Shown piece by piece: positions 24,820 through 33,895 of a stretch of DNA of 64,000 bases (positions within the stretch are counted from its first letter, which is position 1; the number at the start of each line of letters is the position of its first letter). The stretch is from Adhaeribacter aerolatus (lineage in GTDB: Bacteria > Bacteroidota > Bacteroidia > Cytophagales > Hymenobacteraceae): assembly GCF_007991635.1 (NCBI RefSeq), contig NZ_BJYS01000004.1, positions 1-64,000 on the forward strand, read 5' to 3'. Position numbers and translations under genes: made by a program. The notes under the pieces were generated by a model that was not told where the DNA came from, did no database searches, and was given only the letters and a program-made list of their open reading frames with translations.

Positions 24820-25629
24820 TTAAATAATGCGGTTACTAATGGCGTATTGAACCAAGCCGCCGGTATTTTTACTGTGCGTTTTACAGATAATATTTTTGCG
24901 GTGGGTATTTACCGTATGAAAACTGATAAACAACTGATCGGCAATTAATTTACTGCTTAAACCTTCGGCAACTAACCGCACAATTTCTTTTTCGCGCTCG
25001 CTTAACTTGGTTTTAGCAGTTTCCTGTTCTTCTTGCGGTACCGGCCGGGCAACACCGGCGTCTGCCACTACCTGCACCGTAGCTTCAAAGTTTTGTAGTT
25101 TTACCAGTTCGCTTATGTCGGTACAAGTACCTAACACATGCGTAATATTACCATTAGAATCTATTTGTAAAACTTTGTTTTGTTCGAACAGGCAAACAAA
25201 GCTTCCGTCAGGTTTCCGGATGCGGTATTTCCGGCTAAAACAGTAACCCTGTCGTTTTCCGACCGGTAACAAAAGCATATTTTTCCAGAGTTTAAGGGTC
25301 TGGTCGGCCAATATCTTTCTATCTTCCGGCTGCATTAACTTACCTAACACTACATAGCCATCCTTTCTAAATAAGCCAGATTCGTACCCAATTAGTTGTT
25401 GGGTATTATCGCTTATAAAAACGAACTGCTGGGTACGAATATCCAGAACCCAGGTAATACACGGGCCATGCCCCAGAATCATACTTAATGCCTGGTTAGA
25501 ATGCCCCAGGTCTTCATAGTTTACCAGATTAGTATCGGGCACAAAGGGTTGGGTTTGCCAAACAGAAAATAAATTCTGAAAAGTATCGGCAGCTGGGGAT
25601 GCAGTTTTGGAAAGGTTTGTAGTTTTCAT
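24820..25629 (-). CDS. PAS domain LuxR-type transcriptional regulator
   Basis: The 269-residue protein has a PAS/PAC fold at about residues 45-175 (ILGHGPCITWVLDIRTQQF, RKYRIRKPDGSFVCLFEQ, HVLGTCTDISELVKLQ). A C-terminal LuxR HTH follows at about 205-268 with LSEREKEIVRLVAEGLSSKLIADQLFISFHTVNTHRKN. There is no phosphoacceptor domain, so the signal probably reaches it through the PAS pocket. Its recognition helix and tail resemble the partial gene at 63928-64000. It is transcribed divergently from the small-protein/7TM/two-component operon across a 408-bp gap, so it might act there. Confidence 0.85.
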   Translation of the reverse strand: MKTTNLSKTASPAADTFQNLFSVWQTQPFVPDTNLVNYEDLGHSNQALSMILGHGPCITWVLDIRTQQFVFISDNTQQLIGYESGLFRKDGYVVLGKLMQPEDRKILADQTLKLWKNMLLLPVGKRQGYCFSRKYRIRKPDGSFVCLFEQNKVLQIDSNGNITHVLGTCTDISELVKLQNFEATVQVVADAGVARPVPQEEQETAKTKLSEREKEIVRLVAEGLSSKLIADQLFISFHTVNTHRKNIICKTHSKNTGGLVQYAISNRII

Positions 25630-25836
25630 CGTTCAGGTTGATAAAAGTTAGTCAGGAAATAGAGTAAGCTAATTCTGCTGCTGGCAGCGCACGTGGCACG
25701 CTAACTAAATGGATGCCTATACAACTCCACTACCCTTTTAAGCAACTGATTTACTATTGTGCGTTAAGGATGGTACAAATTTGCATTATTTATATAAATA
25801 ATAGCAATGGGTTTATACCGGAATTAAAGCGGTGTT

Positions 25837-25922
25837 AAACCCCGGTAAATACCGGGTTTTTCCCGTTGTTTTATCGGGTTACTAGTTTCTTATTTACAAA
25901 AAGCTAAAATCCATTATTTTAG
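25837..25922. promoter_or_regulatory. Structured leader between divergent genes
   Basis: AAACCCCGGT (25837-25846) pairs with ACCGGGTTTT (25851-25860), followed by T-rich sequence, and CTAAAAT/ATTTTAG (25904-25922) forms a second small inverted repeat. These sit 115-200 bp before the small-protein gene. The first looks like a terminator or attenuator hairpin. Confidence 0.4.
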
Positions 25923-26037
25923 TAAAAAGCATTTCGGCTTTTGCGAGTTCCGGTTGTAAAGCCGGGGTTTACCTTAATTTCCTTTATATTCATTTTTTTT
26001 CAACCTAAATAATTCCTCACCTTCAAACAGATTAGCT

Positions 26038-26283
26038 ATGCAAGAATATTTATTCGACAAAGAAGCACTCCGGAAACTTATTGCAGAATCTGGTCCGGAC
26101 CAGAACCGGATAGCCATTACCATTAATTTAGAGCGGCCGCAGGATGGCATTCAGGCCCGGGCCATCCGGTTTGAGCCCGGTAGTACGCTCCAGAACATAA
26201 GCGTTAAAGAAGCCTTTACCGCCAAGGTAGCACCAGCCCCCTCCACCCAGCTAGGTGGTTGCCCCAACCCTCCTGGTTGTTAA
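26038..26283 (+). CDS. Small protein with Cys/Pro C-terminal tail, first gene of a signalling operon
   Basis: The 81-residue protein starts at the ATG at 26038. Residues 1-60 are acidic and probably folded (FDKEALRKLIAES, RIAITINLERPQDGIQARAIRF). The last 20 residues are low in charge and end LGGCPNPPGC, with a Gly-Gly pair before two cysteines. The tail could be a processed peptide, a metal site or a disulfide loop. There is no signal peptide. The 7TM, kinase and regulator genes follow within 32 bp or less, pointing to a joint role in sensing. I have seen similarly built Bacteroidota proteins with Cys/Pro tails, but know no established function. Confidence 0.6.
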   Translation: MQEYLFDKEALRKLIAESGPDQNRIAITINLERPQDGIQARAIRFEPGSTLQNISVKEAFTAKVAPAPSTQLGGCPNPPGC

Positions 26284-26315
26284 GTATTGTATCCTCCGTT
26301 GCTGGATTTTAAATA

Positions 26316-26969
26316 ATGCTACTTGAAATTTCGAAATATTTAGATGTAGTTCCGCCTTTCCTGTTACTCCTGTTTGCATTGGCCAGCGCACCGGTAACTT
26401 TCCGGCAGGACTACATCTTCTGGTATTTAGCCGTTCAAACGCTGTTAAACACCATTTCCAAAATAATTTACCTCGGTTACAATGGTTCTAACCTGGTGGT
26501 GTATAATATTAACTGTGTTTTATCTTTTTTAATCTTATCGGCTTACTTTGCCAGCATTCTCCAGTTTAAAGACACTAAAAAAGTAGTTACCGGGGTTTTG
26601 GCGCTCTTCCTGATGGTGCTCATCTTTAATGCCCTCCAGTTCGAAAACATCATCGACCAGTTTAATAGCAACATGTATGGGCTGGCGGCCTTTATTGTGG
26701 TCGTTTACGCTTTCCTGTATTACTTGCAAAATTTATTAAACCCCACCAAAAATATTGTTAAATCGGTTGATTTCTGGTATGTTACAGGCCTGCTAACTTA
26801 TTATGCGAGCAGCTTTTTTATTTTTATTACTTTTAATTATTTAATGCAAAGCAACAGCAAATATGATAGCGGCATCAGGTATTTATGGCCAATACATAAT
26901 GTACTGTTTCTGGTTATGTGCGGCTATTTTTTTAAAGGAATGCTATGCAGGCGCTCGCAGATGATATAG
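26316..26969 (+). CDS. Seven-transmembrane protein, probable sensor partner
   Basis: The 217-residue protein shows about six to seven hydrophobic segments (for example FLLLLFALASAPVTF, VLSFLILSAYFASIL, VVTGVLALFLMVLIF and AAFIVVVYAFLYYLQ) and a short basic tail. It resembles the 7TM proteins that precede LiaS-type kinases in Bacteroidota. Its last 25 bases overlap the start of the kinase gene, so the two are translationally coupled and may form one receptor. It lacks conserved catalytic residues. Confidence 0.75.
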   Translation: MLLEISKYLDVVPPFLLLLFALASAPVTFRQDYIFWYLAVQTLLNTISKIIYLGYNGSNLVVYNINCVLSFLILSAYFASILQFKDTKKVVTGVLALFLMVLIFNALQFENIIDQFNSNMYGLAAFIVVVYAFLYYLQNLLNPTKNIVKSVDFWYVTGLLTYYASSFFIFITFNYLMQSNSKYDSGIRYLWPIHNVLFLVMCGYFFKGMLCRRSQMI

Positions 26970-27742
26970 TCATCGTAATTGGCAGTACCTTATTAATGCT
27001 GTTAGTTTCGTCTTTTGTGGTAGTATTTATTTTTATTCACCGGAGCCAGTACAACAAGCATTTAAAAGAAAAAGAAGAAATAAAAAATGCATTTGAGCAG
27101 GAGATTTTAAAGGCGCAGCTCGAAATGCAGGAACAAACACTACATACCCTTTCGCAGGAAATTCACGATAATATCGGGCAGGTACTTTCGCTCGCAAAAC
27201 TTAACTTAAATACCATTCTGCTGGCCGACGATAATCCGGCGGCTCCTAAAATAAATACCACCAAAGAACTGGTGGGCAAAGCTATTCAGGATTTGCGTAA
27301 TTTGTCCAAATCTTTAAATACCGACCATATCAGCCAAAAGAAGCTTTCGGAAGCTTTACAATTAGAGCTGGATATGATTGGAAAAACCGGCGTTTTTAAA
27401 ACCAGCTTGCATGTGGAAGGGACCGAAGAACCGTTTGACCCGCAAAAGCAATTAATTCTTTACCGCATGGTGCAGGAAGCGTTGCAGAATATTATTAAAC
27501 ACGCCAAAGCCGGCTGTATCTGGGTAGAACTAAAATACCTGCCCGAAGGATTAGAGCTGCGCATACAGGATGATGGTACTGGTTTTGATTTAGCGGCCCT
27601 GCAAAATCCGGATGTAAAAGAAAAAGGTACCGGCCTGGGCAATATGTACCACCGTGCCCGCCTGCTGGGCGCCGATTTATCTATTCAAAGCCAATTAGGC
27701 AAAGGAACTTTAACGCAGCTCTCCCTGCCCATTAAACGATAA
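26945..27742 (+). CDS. Sensor histidine kinase (HisKA_3 / LiaS-like)
   Basis: The 265-residue protein has one N-terminal membrane helix (about residues 8-30), a coiled-coil linker (KEKEEIKNAFEQEI), the HisKA_3 phosphorylation motif SQEIHDNIGQVLSLAKLNLN with the phospho-histidine near residue 74, and an ATPase domain with MVQEALQNIIKHAKA (N box), IQDDGTGF (G1) and GTGLGNMYHRARLLGA (G2). There is no periplasmic sensor loop, so sensing probably depends on the overlapping 7TM protein. The cognate regulator starts seven bases downstream. Confidence 0.92.
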   Translation: MQALADDIVIVIGSTLLMLLVSSFVVVFIFIHRSQYNKHLKEKEEIKNAFEQEILKAQLEMQEQTLHTLSQEIHDNIGQVLSLAKLNLNTILLADDNPAAPKINTTKELVGKAIQDLRNLSKSLNTDHISQKKLSEALQLELDMIGKTGVFKTSLHVEGTEEPFDPQKQLILYRMVQEALQNIIKHAKAGCIWVELKYLPEGLELRIQDDGTGFDLAALQNPDVKEKGTGLGNMYHRARLLGADLSIQSQLGKGTLTQLSLPIKR

Positions 27743-27749
27743 AGGTCTT

Positions 27750-28418
27750 ATGGAACCAGCCGAAAAAATTAAAGTAGCTTTAGTCGACGACCACAAATTA
27801 TTTCGCAAGGGAATGGTGGAGTTAGTAAATAATTTTTCGGGTTACCATGTAATCTGGGAGGCTAATAATGGCCGGGAACTCATCCAGAAGTTTCAAACCG
27901 AAACTGCTCCGGACATAGTGCTACTGGATATAAATATGCCCGAAATGGACGGCTACGAAACGGCGGCCTGGCTGAGACAAAACTACCCGAAAGTTTTGGT
28001 TTTAACCTTATCGATGTATGACCACGAGGAGGCAATTATTAAAATGTTGCGCGCCGGCGCCAAAGGGCATATTTTAAAAGATGCGGATCCGCAGGAACTC
28101 AAAACGGCCTTGCAGGCGCTCATAAAAAAAGGATTTTACTATTCCGAACTGGTAAGTGGCACGCTGTTGAACTCGCTCAGCCGTGACCCGGAAAACAACA
28201 AGAAAGCCGCTGATTTAATTAAGCTAAACGAACGCGAAAGTGAGTTTCTGAAACTGGCCTGTACAGAACTAACTTATAAAGAAATTGCTGATATTATGTG
28301 CCTGGCGCCCCGCACCATTGATGGCTACCGCGAAGCTTTATTTGATAAACTCCAGGTAAAAAGCAGAATCGGATTGGTATTGTACGCTATTAAAACCGGG
28401 CACGTAGTTATTAACTGA
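27750..28418 (+). CDS. NarL/FixJ-family response regulator
   Basis: The 222-residue protein has a receiver domain at residues about 8-125 with ALVDDHKLF (acid pair), DIVLLDINMP (phospho-Asp near residue 60) and GAKGHILKDA (Lys). A LuxR HTH at about 160-220 carries LNERESEFLKLACTELTYKEIADIMCLAPRTIDGYREALFDKL. It follows its kinase directly. Its targets are unknown; autoregulation of the operon from the 25630-26037 region is plausible. Confidence 0.93.
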   Translation: MEPAEKIKVALVDDHKLFRKGMVELVNNFSGYHVIWEANNGRELIQKFQTETAPDIVLLDINMPEMDGYETAAWLRQNYPKVLVLTLSMYDHEEAIIKMLRAGAKGHILKDADPQELKTALQALIKKGFYYSELVSGTLLNSLSRDPENNKKAADLIKLNERESEFLKLACTELTYKEIADIMCLAPRTIDGYREALFDKLQVKSRIGLVLYAIKTGHVVIN

Positions 28419-28453
28419 TGTTACGCAGCATAGTAATAATGGCAAAAAGGAAG

Positions 28454-28775
28454 GCACCTCATCCCCAACTCCTTCCGCCTCGGGCAAAAGGGAGCTCTGG
28501 TAACGCTTATTTCAAGTGAAACGCTTTTATAAACAGGAGAAATATTGTGATGTAGTTTATCATATTATCCTATAGCGGATGTAGTAAATTCCTTTAAAAC
28601 TACTTTCACATTTATTACTGCCATCCAATTACCATCAGTTGCTATTCATTCACCTTATAAACTCTATAAAGAAACATCAGACAACATTCTTATAATGATT
28701 GCAATAGTAATCAAAGTCCCTCTCCTTTTTCAGGAGAGGGATTTAGGGTGAGGTCCTCGCCTAACAGCAGCCTTT
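28454..28775. repeat. Dispersed repeat, copy 1
   Basis: The left end CACCTCATCCCC...AAAGGGAGCT and the right end AGTCCCTCTCC...GGGATTTAGGGTGAGGTC match copy 2 at 36761-37013 almost base for base over about 40-50 bases each, with shared GTAACGC and AAACGCT near the left end. The outermost bases are inverted (ACCTCA.CC). The middle has diverged and is about 70 bases longer here. No protein is encoded. Confidence 0.7.
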
Positions 28776-28779
28776 AATT

Positions 28780-28824
28780 AAAAATGAGAAAGGCTACCCG
28801 CGTTGGGTAACCTTTCTCATTTTT
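28780..28824 (-). terminator. Terminator of the subtilase gene
   Basis: AAAAATGAGAAAGG and CCTTTCTCATTTTT are long complementary arms, extended by TACCC/GGGTA, around GCGTT. It lies 26 bp after the stop of 28850-30505. Confidence 0.85.
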
Positions 28825-28849
28825 AACAGAAGTAAAAACCCAAAGTTTA

Positions 28850-30505
28850 TTACTTATTGCTGAGGCTCTCAGCTAATTTTACTGCTTCGTAAGCATTAAC
28901 CACGCCACCGGTTACCGATAGTTCGCCTAATGTTACCTGCTCCGCTTTACCGCCTTCGGCCCCGGGTTTATTTACTTTCAGGTCCTGTACTTTGTAAGCC
29001 GATTGCAGAATAATATCGTGCACCTGCTCCGCTTTTAAGTTAGGGAAGTAAGACAAAAGCAACGCACTCACTCCACTGGTAACCGGGGCAGCCATACTCG
29101 TGCCGCTATTTTCCTTGTAGCCTTGTTTTGGAATAGTAGAATTAATATCTACCCCCGGCGCAAAAACATCGACACTTTTTTTACCATAGTTAGAGAAGTT
29201 ACCTACCAGCTTACCGCTGCCGCTAAACGAAGAAGCCCCTACTTCTATCCAGTTGTTCACTGCTTTGCCGTTGGCTAATACTTTGCTCGGGTAATTCTTT
29301 TCCTGGTCAATATTTTTGCCATCGTTACCGGCCGCATGCACCAGCACCACGCCTTTATCAGCAGCATATTTAACAGCCGCATCAACGGCTTCTTTTTGCG
29401 GCGAATATTCCTTCCCGAAGCTCATATTAATTACCTGCGCGCCATTATCAACGGCATAATAAATGGCATTAGCCACATCTTTGTCGCGCTCGTCGCCGTT
29501 AGGCACGGCTCGAACCACCATAATCCGTACATTATCCGCAATGCCTTTTATACCTAAATTATTCGTGCGGTTGGCGCCGATTATACCAGCCACATGGGTA
29601 CCGTGCTCGGCAAAAGCGCCGGTTACATCGTTGTTGCCGTAATGCTTTTCTTTTACATTGCTGTAGTCGTCGCCTACAATATCGCGCGGGTTATAGTTAA
29701 GGTTCAGGTTATACTTCAATTTATTCATAAAGTAATCCTCGCCTTCGGTAAAGGTTTCTTTCGTGAAATTATTTTCGGCCATAAACAGCATAATGGCTTT
29801 GGCCTGGTTTACCTGCTGGTTCGTAGATTTTAACTGCTGCAGATCCTCCAGCGTAAAGTCTTCTTTGTTTAGCTGGTTTTTCAGAATGGCGGTGGCATTT
29901 TCGTAAGCGCCCTGCAACTGCTGAAACTGCGAATATTGGTCCTGGGTTTCTTTCAGCTCTTTTTCGTAATCGGCTTTGATTTTCTGGTACAAGGCAAAAT
30001 TCTCTTTTTCCTTGCGCTTCTTCTGCAATTTAGCGCCGCCCGGACCTTCAAATTTATCGCGCAGCTGCACGTACAGGCGGGTAAGTTCCTGGGTGTCGTG
30101 TTCTACGTTGCGGCCATCTTTGCCCCCAATAAAATTCCAGCCGTGAATATCGTCTACGTAGCCGTTTTTATCGTCGTCCTGACCATTGCCGGGTATTTCT
30201 TTTTCGTTCCGCCAGATTTTATCTTTTAAATCTTCGTGCGCAATATCAATACCACTATCAATTACTGCCACCACTACCGTTTTAGACGGACGGTTTTTTA
30301 AATATTCGTAAGCTTTTTCGGTACTTACCCCCATTACCTGGTTTTCCTGGGGATCCAGGTTAAACCAATTGGCCGGCGCTTTGGCCAGCGTATCGGCCGG
30401 GGTTGTTTTACCGCCGGTAAAAGTGGTGCGGGCCAATGCTGCCTCCGGCTTTATAAATGGGTTAAACAGCAAGCCAAAGGCTAAAATATAAGTTGATTTT
30501 ATCAT
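28850..30505 (-). CDS. Secreted subtilisin-like serine peptidase (S8)
   Basis: The 551-residue protein has a signal peptide and the S8 triad: Asp in VVAVIDSGIDIAHEDL, His in EHGTHVAGIIGA and Ser in SGTSMAAPVTSG. Between Asp and His lies an insert of about 190 residues, largely charged helix with coiled-coil character (QKKRKEKENFALYQKIKADY onwards). This is much longer than in ordinary subtilases but is seen in a branch of Bacteroidota enzymes. There is no I9 propeptide and no T9SS tail. It is a single gene with its own terminator. It is likely periplasmic or surface located; targets are unknown. Confidence 0.9.
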   Translation of the reverse strand: MIKSTYILAFGLLFNPFIKPEAALARTTFTGGKTTPADTLAKAPANWFNLDPQENQVMGVSTEKAYEYLKNRPSKTVVVAVIDSGIDIAHEDLKDKIWRNEKEIPGNGQDDDKNGYVDDIHGWNFIGGKDGRNVEHDTQELTRLYVQLRDKFEGPGGAKLQKKRKEKENFALYQKIKADYEKELKETQDQYSQFQQLQGAYENATAILKNQLNKEDFTLEDLQQLKSTNQQVNQAKAIMLFMAENNFTKETFTEGEDYFMNKLKYNLNLNYNPRDIVGDDYSNVKEKHYGNNDVTGAFAEHGTHVAGIIGANRTNNLGIKGIADNVRIMVVRAVPNGDERDKDVANAIYYAVDNGAQVINMSFGKEYSPQKEAVDAAVKYAADKGVVLVHAAGNDGKNIDQEKNYPSKVLANGKAVNNWIEVGASSFSGSGKLVGNFSNYGKKSVDVFAPGVDINSTIPKQGYKENSGTSMAAPVTSGVSALLLSYFPNLKAEQVHDIILQSAYKVQDLKVNKPGAEGGKAEQVTLGELSVTGGVVNAYEAVKLAESLSNK

Positions 30506-30688
30506 AAATAATTAACTATCCTCCGGAGAGGGACAAAATATAAATATAGGTGGTTTATCTTTATTTCTTAACCCTAAAGCAAGAATACTACCAATAAAAC
30601 GCAGGCCGGCAGGTTGGGTTAATTTTTATTCAAAACTATTAAGAACTTTTAAAAAGGACTTACCCCGCAGAATAATTAATTTTACAAT

Positions 30689-31414
30689 ATGAAATTTACC
30701 CTAACCTACCTGTTCCTGTTTCTAGGACTTTGCCGCCTGGTAATGGCCCAAAGGCCTGCGCCGGGTCCGCCCATTGGCTCGGTTTTTATCGGGTTAGGCT
30801 ATACGCTACCAACCGCTGGTTTCCGGGAAACGTACGCCACCGGGCACGCCAAAGGCGGTACTTTTGGGTTCACGGTTAGGCCGGTAGCCGGTACGGCGCC
30901 TATTGAATTGGGGGCCGAGGTAAGTTATTTGCCTTTTGGCATAGAAAAGCAGCCGGTTGGTACGGGTAGTAGTAGTTACACACTTAAAACCACCCACAGC
31001 CAGGTGCCGCTGCACGCGCTGGTACGGCTTAAGCCCCGGCGTTTAAGCACGGTTACTCCTTATTTGGATGGCCTGGCTGGCATTACGGTTTTTAACTCAC
31101 GTACCAAAATAAAAGAAGATTTATTTACCTCCCTGCGCGATGAAGACCCCATTGTGGTGAGCAGGCATACCAGCACCGTATTTAATTACGGACTGGCGGC
31201 CGGCTTTTCGGTTGCAGTTAATAACCGGAAAAGCTTTTACGCTGATATCAGGCTGATTTATTTAGAAAGCCCTTTAGCCACTTATGTAAAAAAAGGAGAT
31301 GTGCTGGTAGATCAGAACGGCGACGCCACCTACCTTTATTCCCGTTCCGAAACCAGTACTTTTATGGTTCAATTAAATTTATTAGGCATTCTAAAAAATC
31401 TGGCGGAAGAATAA
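30689..31414 (+). CDS. Outer-membrane beta-barrel protein
   Basis: The 241-residue protein has a signal peptide ending near MAQRP and alternating hydrophobic strands (IGSVFIGLGYTLPTAGF, FTVRPVAG, IELGAEVSYLPF, VNNRKSFYADIRLIYLE, STFMVQLNLLGIL). These suggest an eight- to ten-stranded porin-like barrel (OMP_b-brl type). It stands alone between the subtilase and a convergent secreted-protein gene. It has no recognisable ligand motif. Confidence 0.7.
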   Translation: MKFTLTYLFLFLGLCRLVMAQRPAPGPPIGSVFIGLGYTLPTAGFRETYATGHAKGGTFGFTVRPVAGTAPIELGAEVSYLPFGIEKQPVGTGSSSYTLKTTHSQVPLHALVRLKPRRLSTVTPYLDGLAGITVFNSRTKIKEDLFTSLRDEDPIVVSRHTSTVFNYGLAAGFSVAVNNRKSFYADIRLIYLESPLATYVKKGDVLVDQNGDATYLYSRSETSTFMVQLNLLGILKNLAEE

Positions 31415-31479
31415 AATAATTTAAAGTAGATAAAATCGGCAATAATTACCTGTCTTCAACCGCTGCTTTCCGGCAATTT

Positions 31480-32235
31480 TCAGACTAACTGCGTGCAAAA
31501 GCTGAGGAGCTTCTTTAAATCATCTTCTTTCTGAAAATCGATCTGGTTTTCTTTTATAAATTTTTCTATTACAGATTTGTTCTTGTTAAATATTTTCAGG
31601 ACAGAAGCTTTGTTAGCCGGATAAAATTTATTGTTCTGGTCTGTGATGAAATAATTAGCCATTTTGGCATACACCATATATTCGTTAGGACTTAGCCGCT
31701 GCATTTGGCCATTAACCGTAATGGTACCATAAGATCTCGTGGCCGAAGTATTCGAATATTGGTCGTAAGCAACGCCCTTCTCCTTATCCGATGGTTTAAA
31801 TCTTTGCTTTAACAACAGCTTCACCGATTTATAATCGGCGATTTCTTCGCCAAAACCTTTTTTTTCCGGATCGTAGTAGAACTTCGTTTCGCCAATGGCC
31901 ACAAATTTTACCAGGTATAAATTATCCAGCGCCAGCGTGTCGCCTTTGGGGTCAATAAAATGCATTTCGCCGAGTATTTGATGATAATTGAGTTTGCCCT
32001 GGGCCAGGCCGCCGGTGGTATAATGTATAATACTTTCTTTAAAAGCAGGATAGCGGTAAGCCGCGGCAGCAAAGTCGTTACTTTGAATATTACCGCCCAC
32101 TTTTACCCTAATTCTTTCCTCTTCCTGTGCCATTGCCTTTGGCATGCAAGTAATTACCAAAAGAAAGAGTAAACAGCTAATTTTCAGGGCATTCAGGCAT
32201 CTTCCTGTTAAGAAACAATTTGTATTAGGTGACAT
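31480..32235 (-). CDS. Secreted protein of unknown function
   Basis: The 251-residue protein has an N-terminal signal (ISCLLFLLVITCMPKAMAQ). The mature part begins with a strand-rich region (RIRVKVGGNIQSNDFAAA) and LDNLYLVKFVAIGETKFYYDPEKK, and ends in a helical segment (KASVLKIFNKNKSVIEKFIKENQIDF). Similar periplasmic proteins of about 250 residues are common in Cytophagales, with no function that I know of. The start may lie at the second Met-containing region, but the full reading gives a coherent signal. Confidence 0.6.
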   Translation of the reverse strand: MSPNTNCFLTGRCLNALKISCLLFLLVITCMPKAMAQEEERIRVKVGGNIQSNDFAAAAYRYPAFKESIIHYTTGGLAQGKLNYHQILGEMHFIDPKGDTLALDNLYLVKFVAIGETKFYYDPEKKGFGEEIADYKSVKLLLKQRFKPSDKEKGVAYDQYSNTSATRSYGTITVNGQMQRLSPNEYMVYAKMANYFITDQNNKFYPANKASVLKIFNKNKSVIEKFIKENQIDFQKEDDLKKLLSFCTQLV

Positions 32236-32514
32236 AACTAAACTTGTTAATCAGAAGAAAGACCTTATCCCGATAATTTAATATTTATCTTCAGGCACAA
32301 CCAGTCAGCCTTAATAAAAAACGGCCGCAGGGTAAACTGTTAATTCATAGTATATCAGAAAGATAAATAATTACCCTTGTGTTTACAACTATCTACCCGA
32401 TTATTAACCAGGCTACCGGGCAAATAAAAATAATAAATTCTTTACTAACCCCGGGCACCGCCTATCGTACCATATAAGGCTTATTTTTACGTCAGATTAA
32501 AAACGATAAAAACT

Positions 32515-33021
32515 ATGAGTGGATTAAAAGATTTGAATGATTTGCTATACCATGAAATACAGGTATTATACGCCGGCGAAGAATTGCTGGTAGCAGCCTT
32601 GCCGCGCATGATAGAAAATGCGCAGGACAGCTCACTAAAAGCAGCTTTTACGCAGCACCTCGACGAAACGAAGCAACAGCTGGAACGCCTGAAGCAGGCC
32701 GCCGAACTCCTGAATATTAAGGTAGAAGGCGATGAGAACCCCAGCATGAAAGGTTTGATTGCCGAAGGCGAAAAAGTAATGCACAAAGACGCTACCCCAG
32801 AAGCTTTAGATGCGGCTTTAATCTGCGGGGCGCAAAAAATTGAGCACTACGAAATTTCGGGTTACGGAACCGCCGCCCACCTGGCCGATGGGTTAGGTTT
32901 TAAGGTAGTGGCCGAACTGCTCCGCCAAACGCTACAGGAAGAGCAAAACACCGATACCAAACTGAACGATTTAGCTAAAAATAACATCAACCGCAAAGCG
33001 GCCCAGGCAACGGAAAGTTGA
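32515..33021 (+). CDS. DUF892 (YciE/YciF-like) ferritin-like protein
   Basis: The 168-residue, all-helical protein starts DLNDLLYHEIQVLYAGEELL, with the first Glu of a ferritin-like di-metal site. It continues FTQHLDETKQQLERL, ICGAQKIEHYEISGYGTA and LLRQTLQEEQNTDTKL, which carry the remaining Glu/His ligands. DUF892 proteins are linked to stress responses; the exact reaction is unknown. A strong terminator follows at 33083. Confidence 0.9.
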   Translation: MSGLKDLNDLLYHEIQVLYAGEELLVAALPRMIENAQDSSLKAAFTQHLDETKQQLERLKQAAELLNIKVEGDENPSMKGLIAEGEKVMHKDATPEALDAALICGAQKIEHYEISGYGTAAHLADGLGFKVVAELLRQTLQEEQNTDTKLNDLAKNNINRKAAQATES

Positions 33022-33082
33022 TGGTATTGAAACCCAGAAACAAGAATAGCCACGATTTTTTGTAAAGGAAGGAAAAGCAGAA

Positions 33083-33116
33083 AAGCGCCCTCGTAATATC
33101 GCAAGGGCGCTTTTTA
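33083..33116 (+). terminator. Terminator after the DUF892 gene
   Basis: AAGCGCCCT (33083-33091) and AGGGCGCTT (33104-33112) pair around a 12-base loop and are followed by TTTT. Confidence 0.9.
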
Positions 33117-33170
33117 AATATTAACCCTTGCCCGTAAAAGGACCACAATGTAAAAAACAGAGAATACAAG

Positions 33171-33533
33171 ATGAAAATTGAACCGCATATTATTAACAAC
33201 ATAGAAATTGCCGAAGTAACCTCTAATGACATTATAATAAACCAAAATGAAGACGGTTTGAATTTGTTAGGAAACCTATACTATCAAGGCTTTGACAAGG
33301 TTGTAATTCACGAAAAAAATATTTCGCCTGATTTCTTTGACCTCAAAACTGGAATGGCAGGAGAAATACTTCAAAAATTTTCAACTTATCGCGTCCGTTT
33401 GGCTATAGTCGGAGATTTTTCTAAATACAGTAGCAGAAGTTTAAACCACTTCATACATGAAAGCAACCAAAGCAGGCATATCAACTTTGTAACTTCCACT
33501 ACAGAAGCATTAGAAATCCTTTCAGGCAAATAA
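33171..33533 (+). CDS. DUF4180 protein
   Basis: The 120-residue protein has NNIEIAEVTSNDIIINQNEDGLNLLGNLYYQGFDKVVIHEKNI in its first half and LAIVGDFSKYSSRSLNHFIHESN in its second half, which is the DUF4180 pattern. The fold is predicted alpha/beta; function is unknown. It is noticeably more AT-rich than both neighbours, which suggests acquisition. I looked for integron-type palindromes at its ends and found none. Confidence 0.85.
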   Translation: MKIEPHIINNIEIAEVTSNDIIINQNEDGLNLLGNLYYQGFDKVVIHEKNISPDFFDLKTGMAGEILQKFSTYRVRLAIVGDFSKYSSRSLNHFIHESNQSRHINFVTSTTEALEILSGK

Positions 33534-33707
33534 ATTGGTGTAAAACGCAAACACAAATAGTAGCTTTCTCTACTAACTTAATGAGTAAAAATCCAGCATA
33601 AAGTTTTGAATTAAGGACCAGTATAACAAAACCAAAAAGCTATTGAACTTAAAGCTTTTTTGTTTACTAAGTTTCCAGTAACCCAGTACTTCTTATTTTC
33701 AGAAATT

Positions 33708-33895
33708 ATGAAAGAAAATTTAAGCACATTTAATAGAGATTGCCATTCATTGGATACGATTATTTGGAAAGATGCCATAAGTTATGCAACACACTCTTGA
33801 TTAGACTGATAGAAGTTTTAGCATTAGCGGTGTTAACACTATCAATAGGGCCACCTGGTACTCTAAACGGAATTGAAAAAGAGTTTCAGGAATAA
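33708..33895 (+). pseudogene. Possible frameshifted small gene remnant
   Basis: An ATG at 33708 opens 30 codons ending at a stop at 33798-33800. In another frame from about 33785 to 33895 a coherent hydrophobic sequence follows (LLIRLIEVLALAVLTLSIG, then GTLNGIEKEFQE and a stop). Joined by one frameshift the two would give a protein of about 60 residues with one membrane helix. I do not recognise it. The rest of the 33534-34029 gap holds only the terminator at 33894-33918. Confidence 0.3.

Noticed and set aside
33120-33600. DUF4180 gene as another integron cassette
   Set aside because: It is AT-rich and small, but no complementary start/end boxes or palindrome were found around it.
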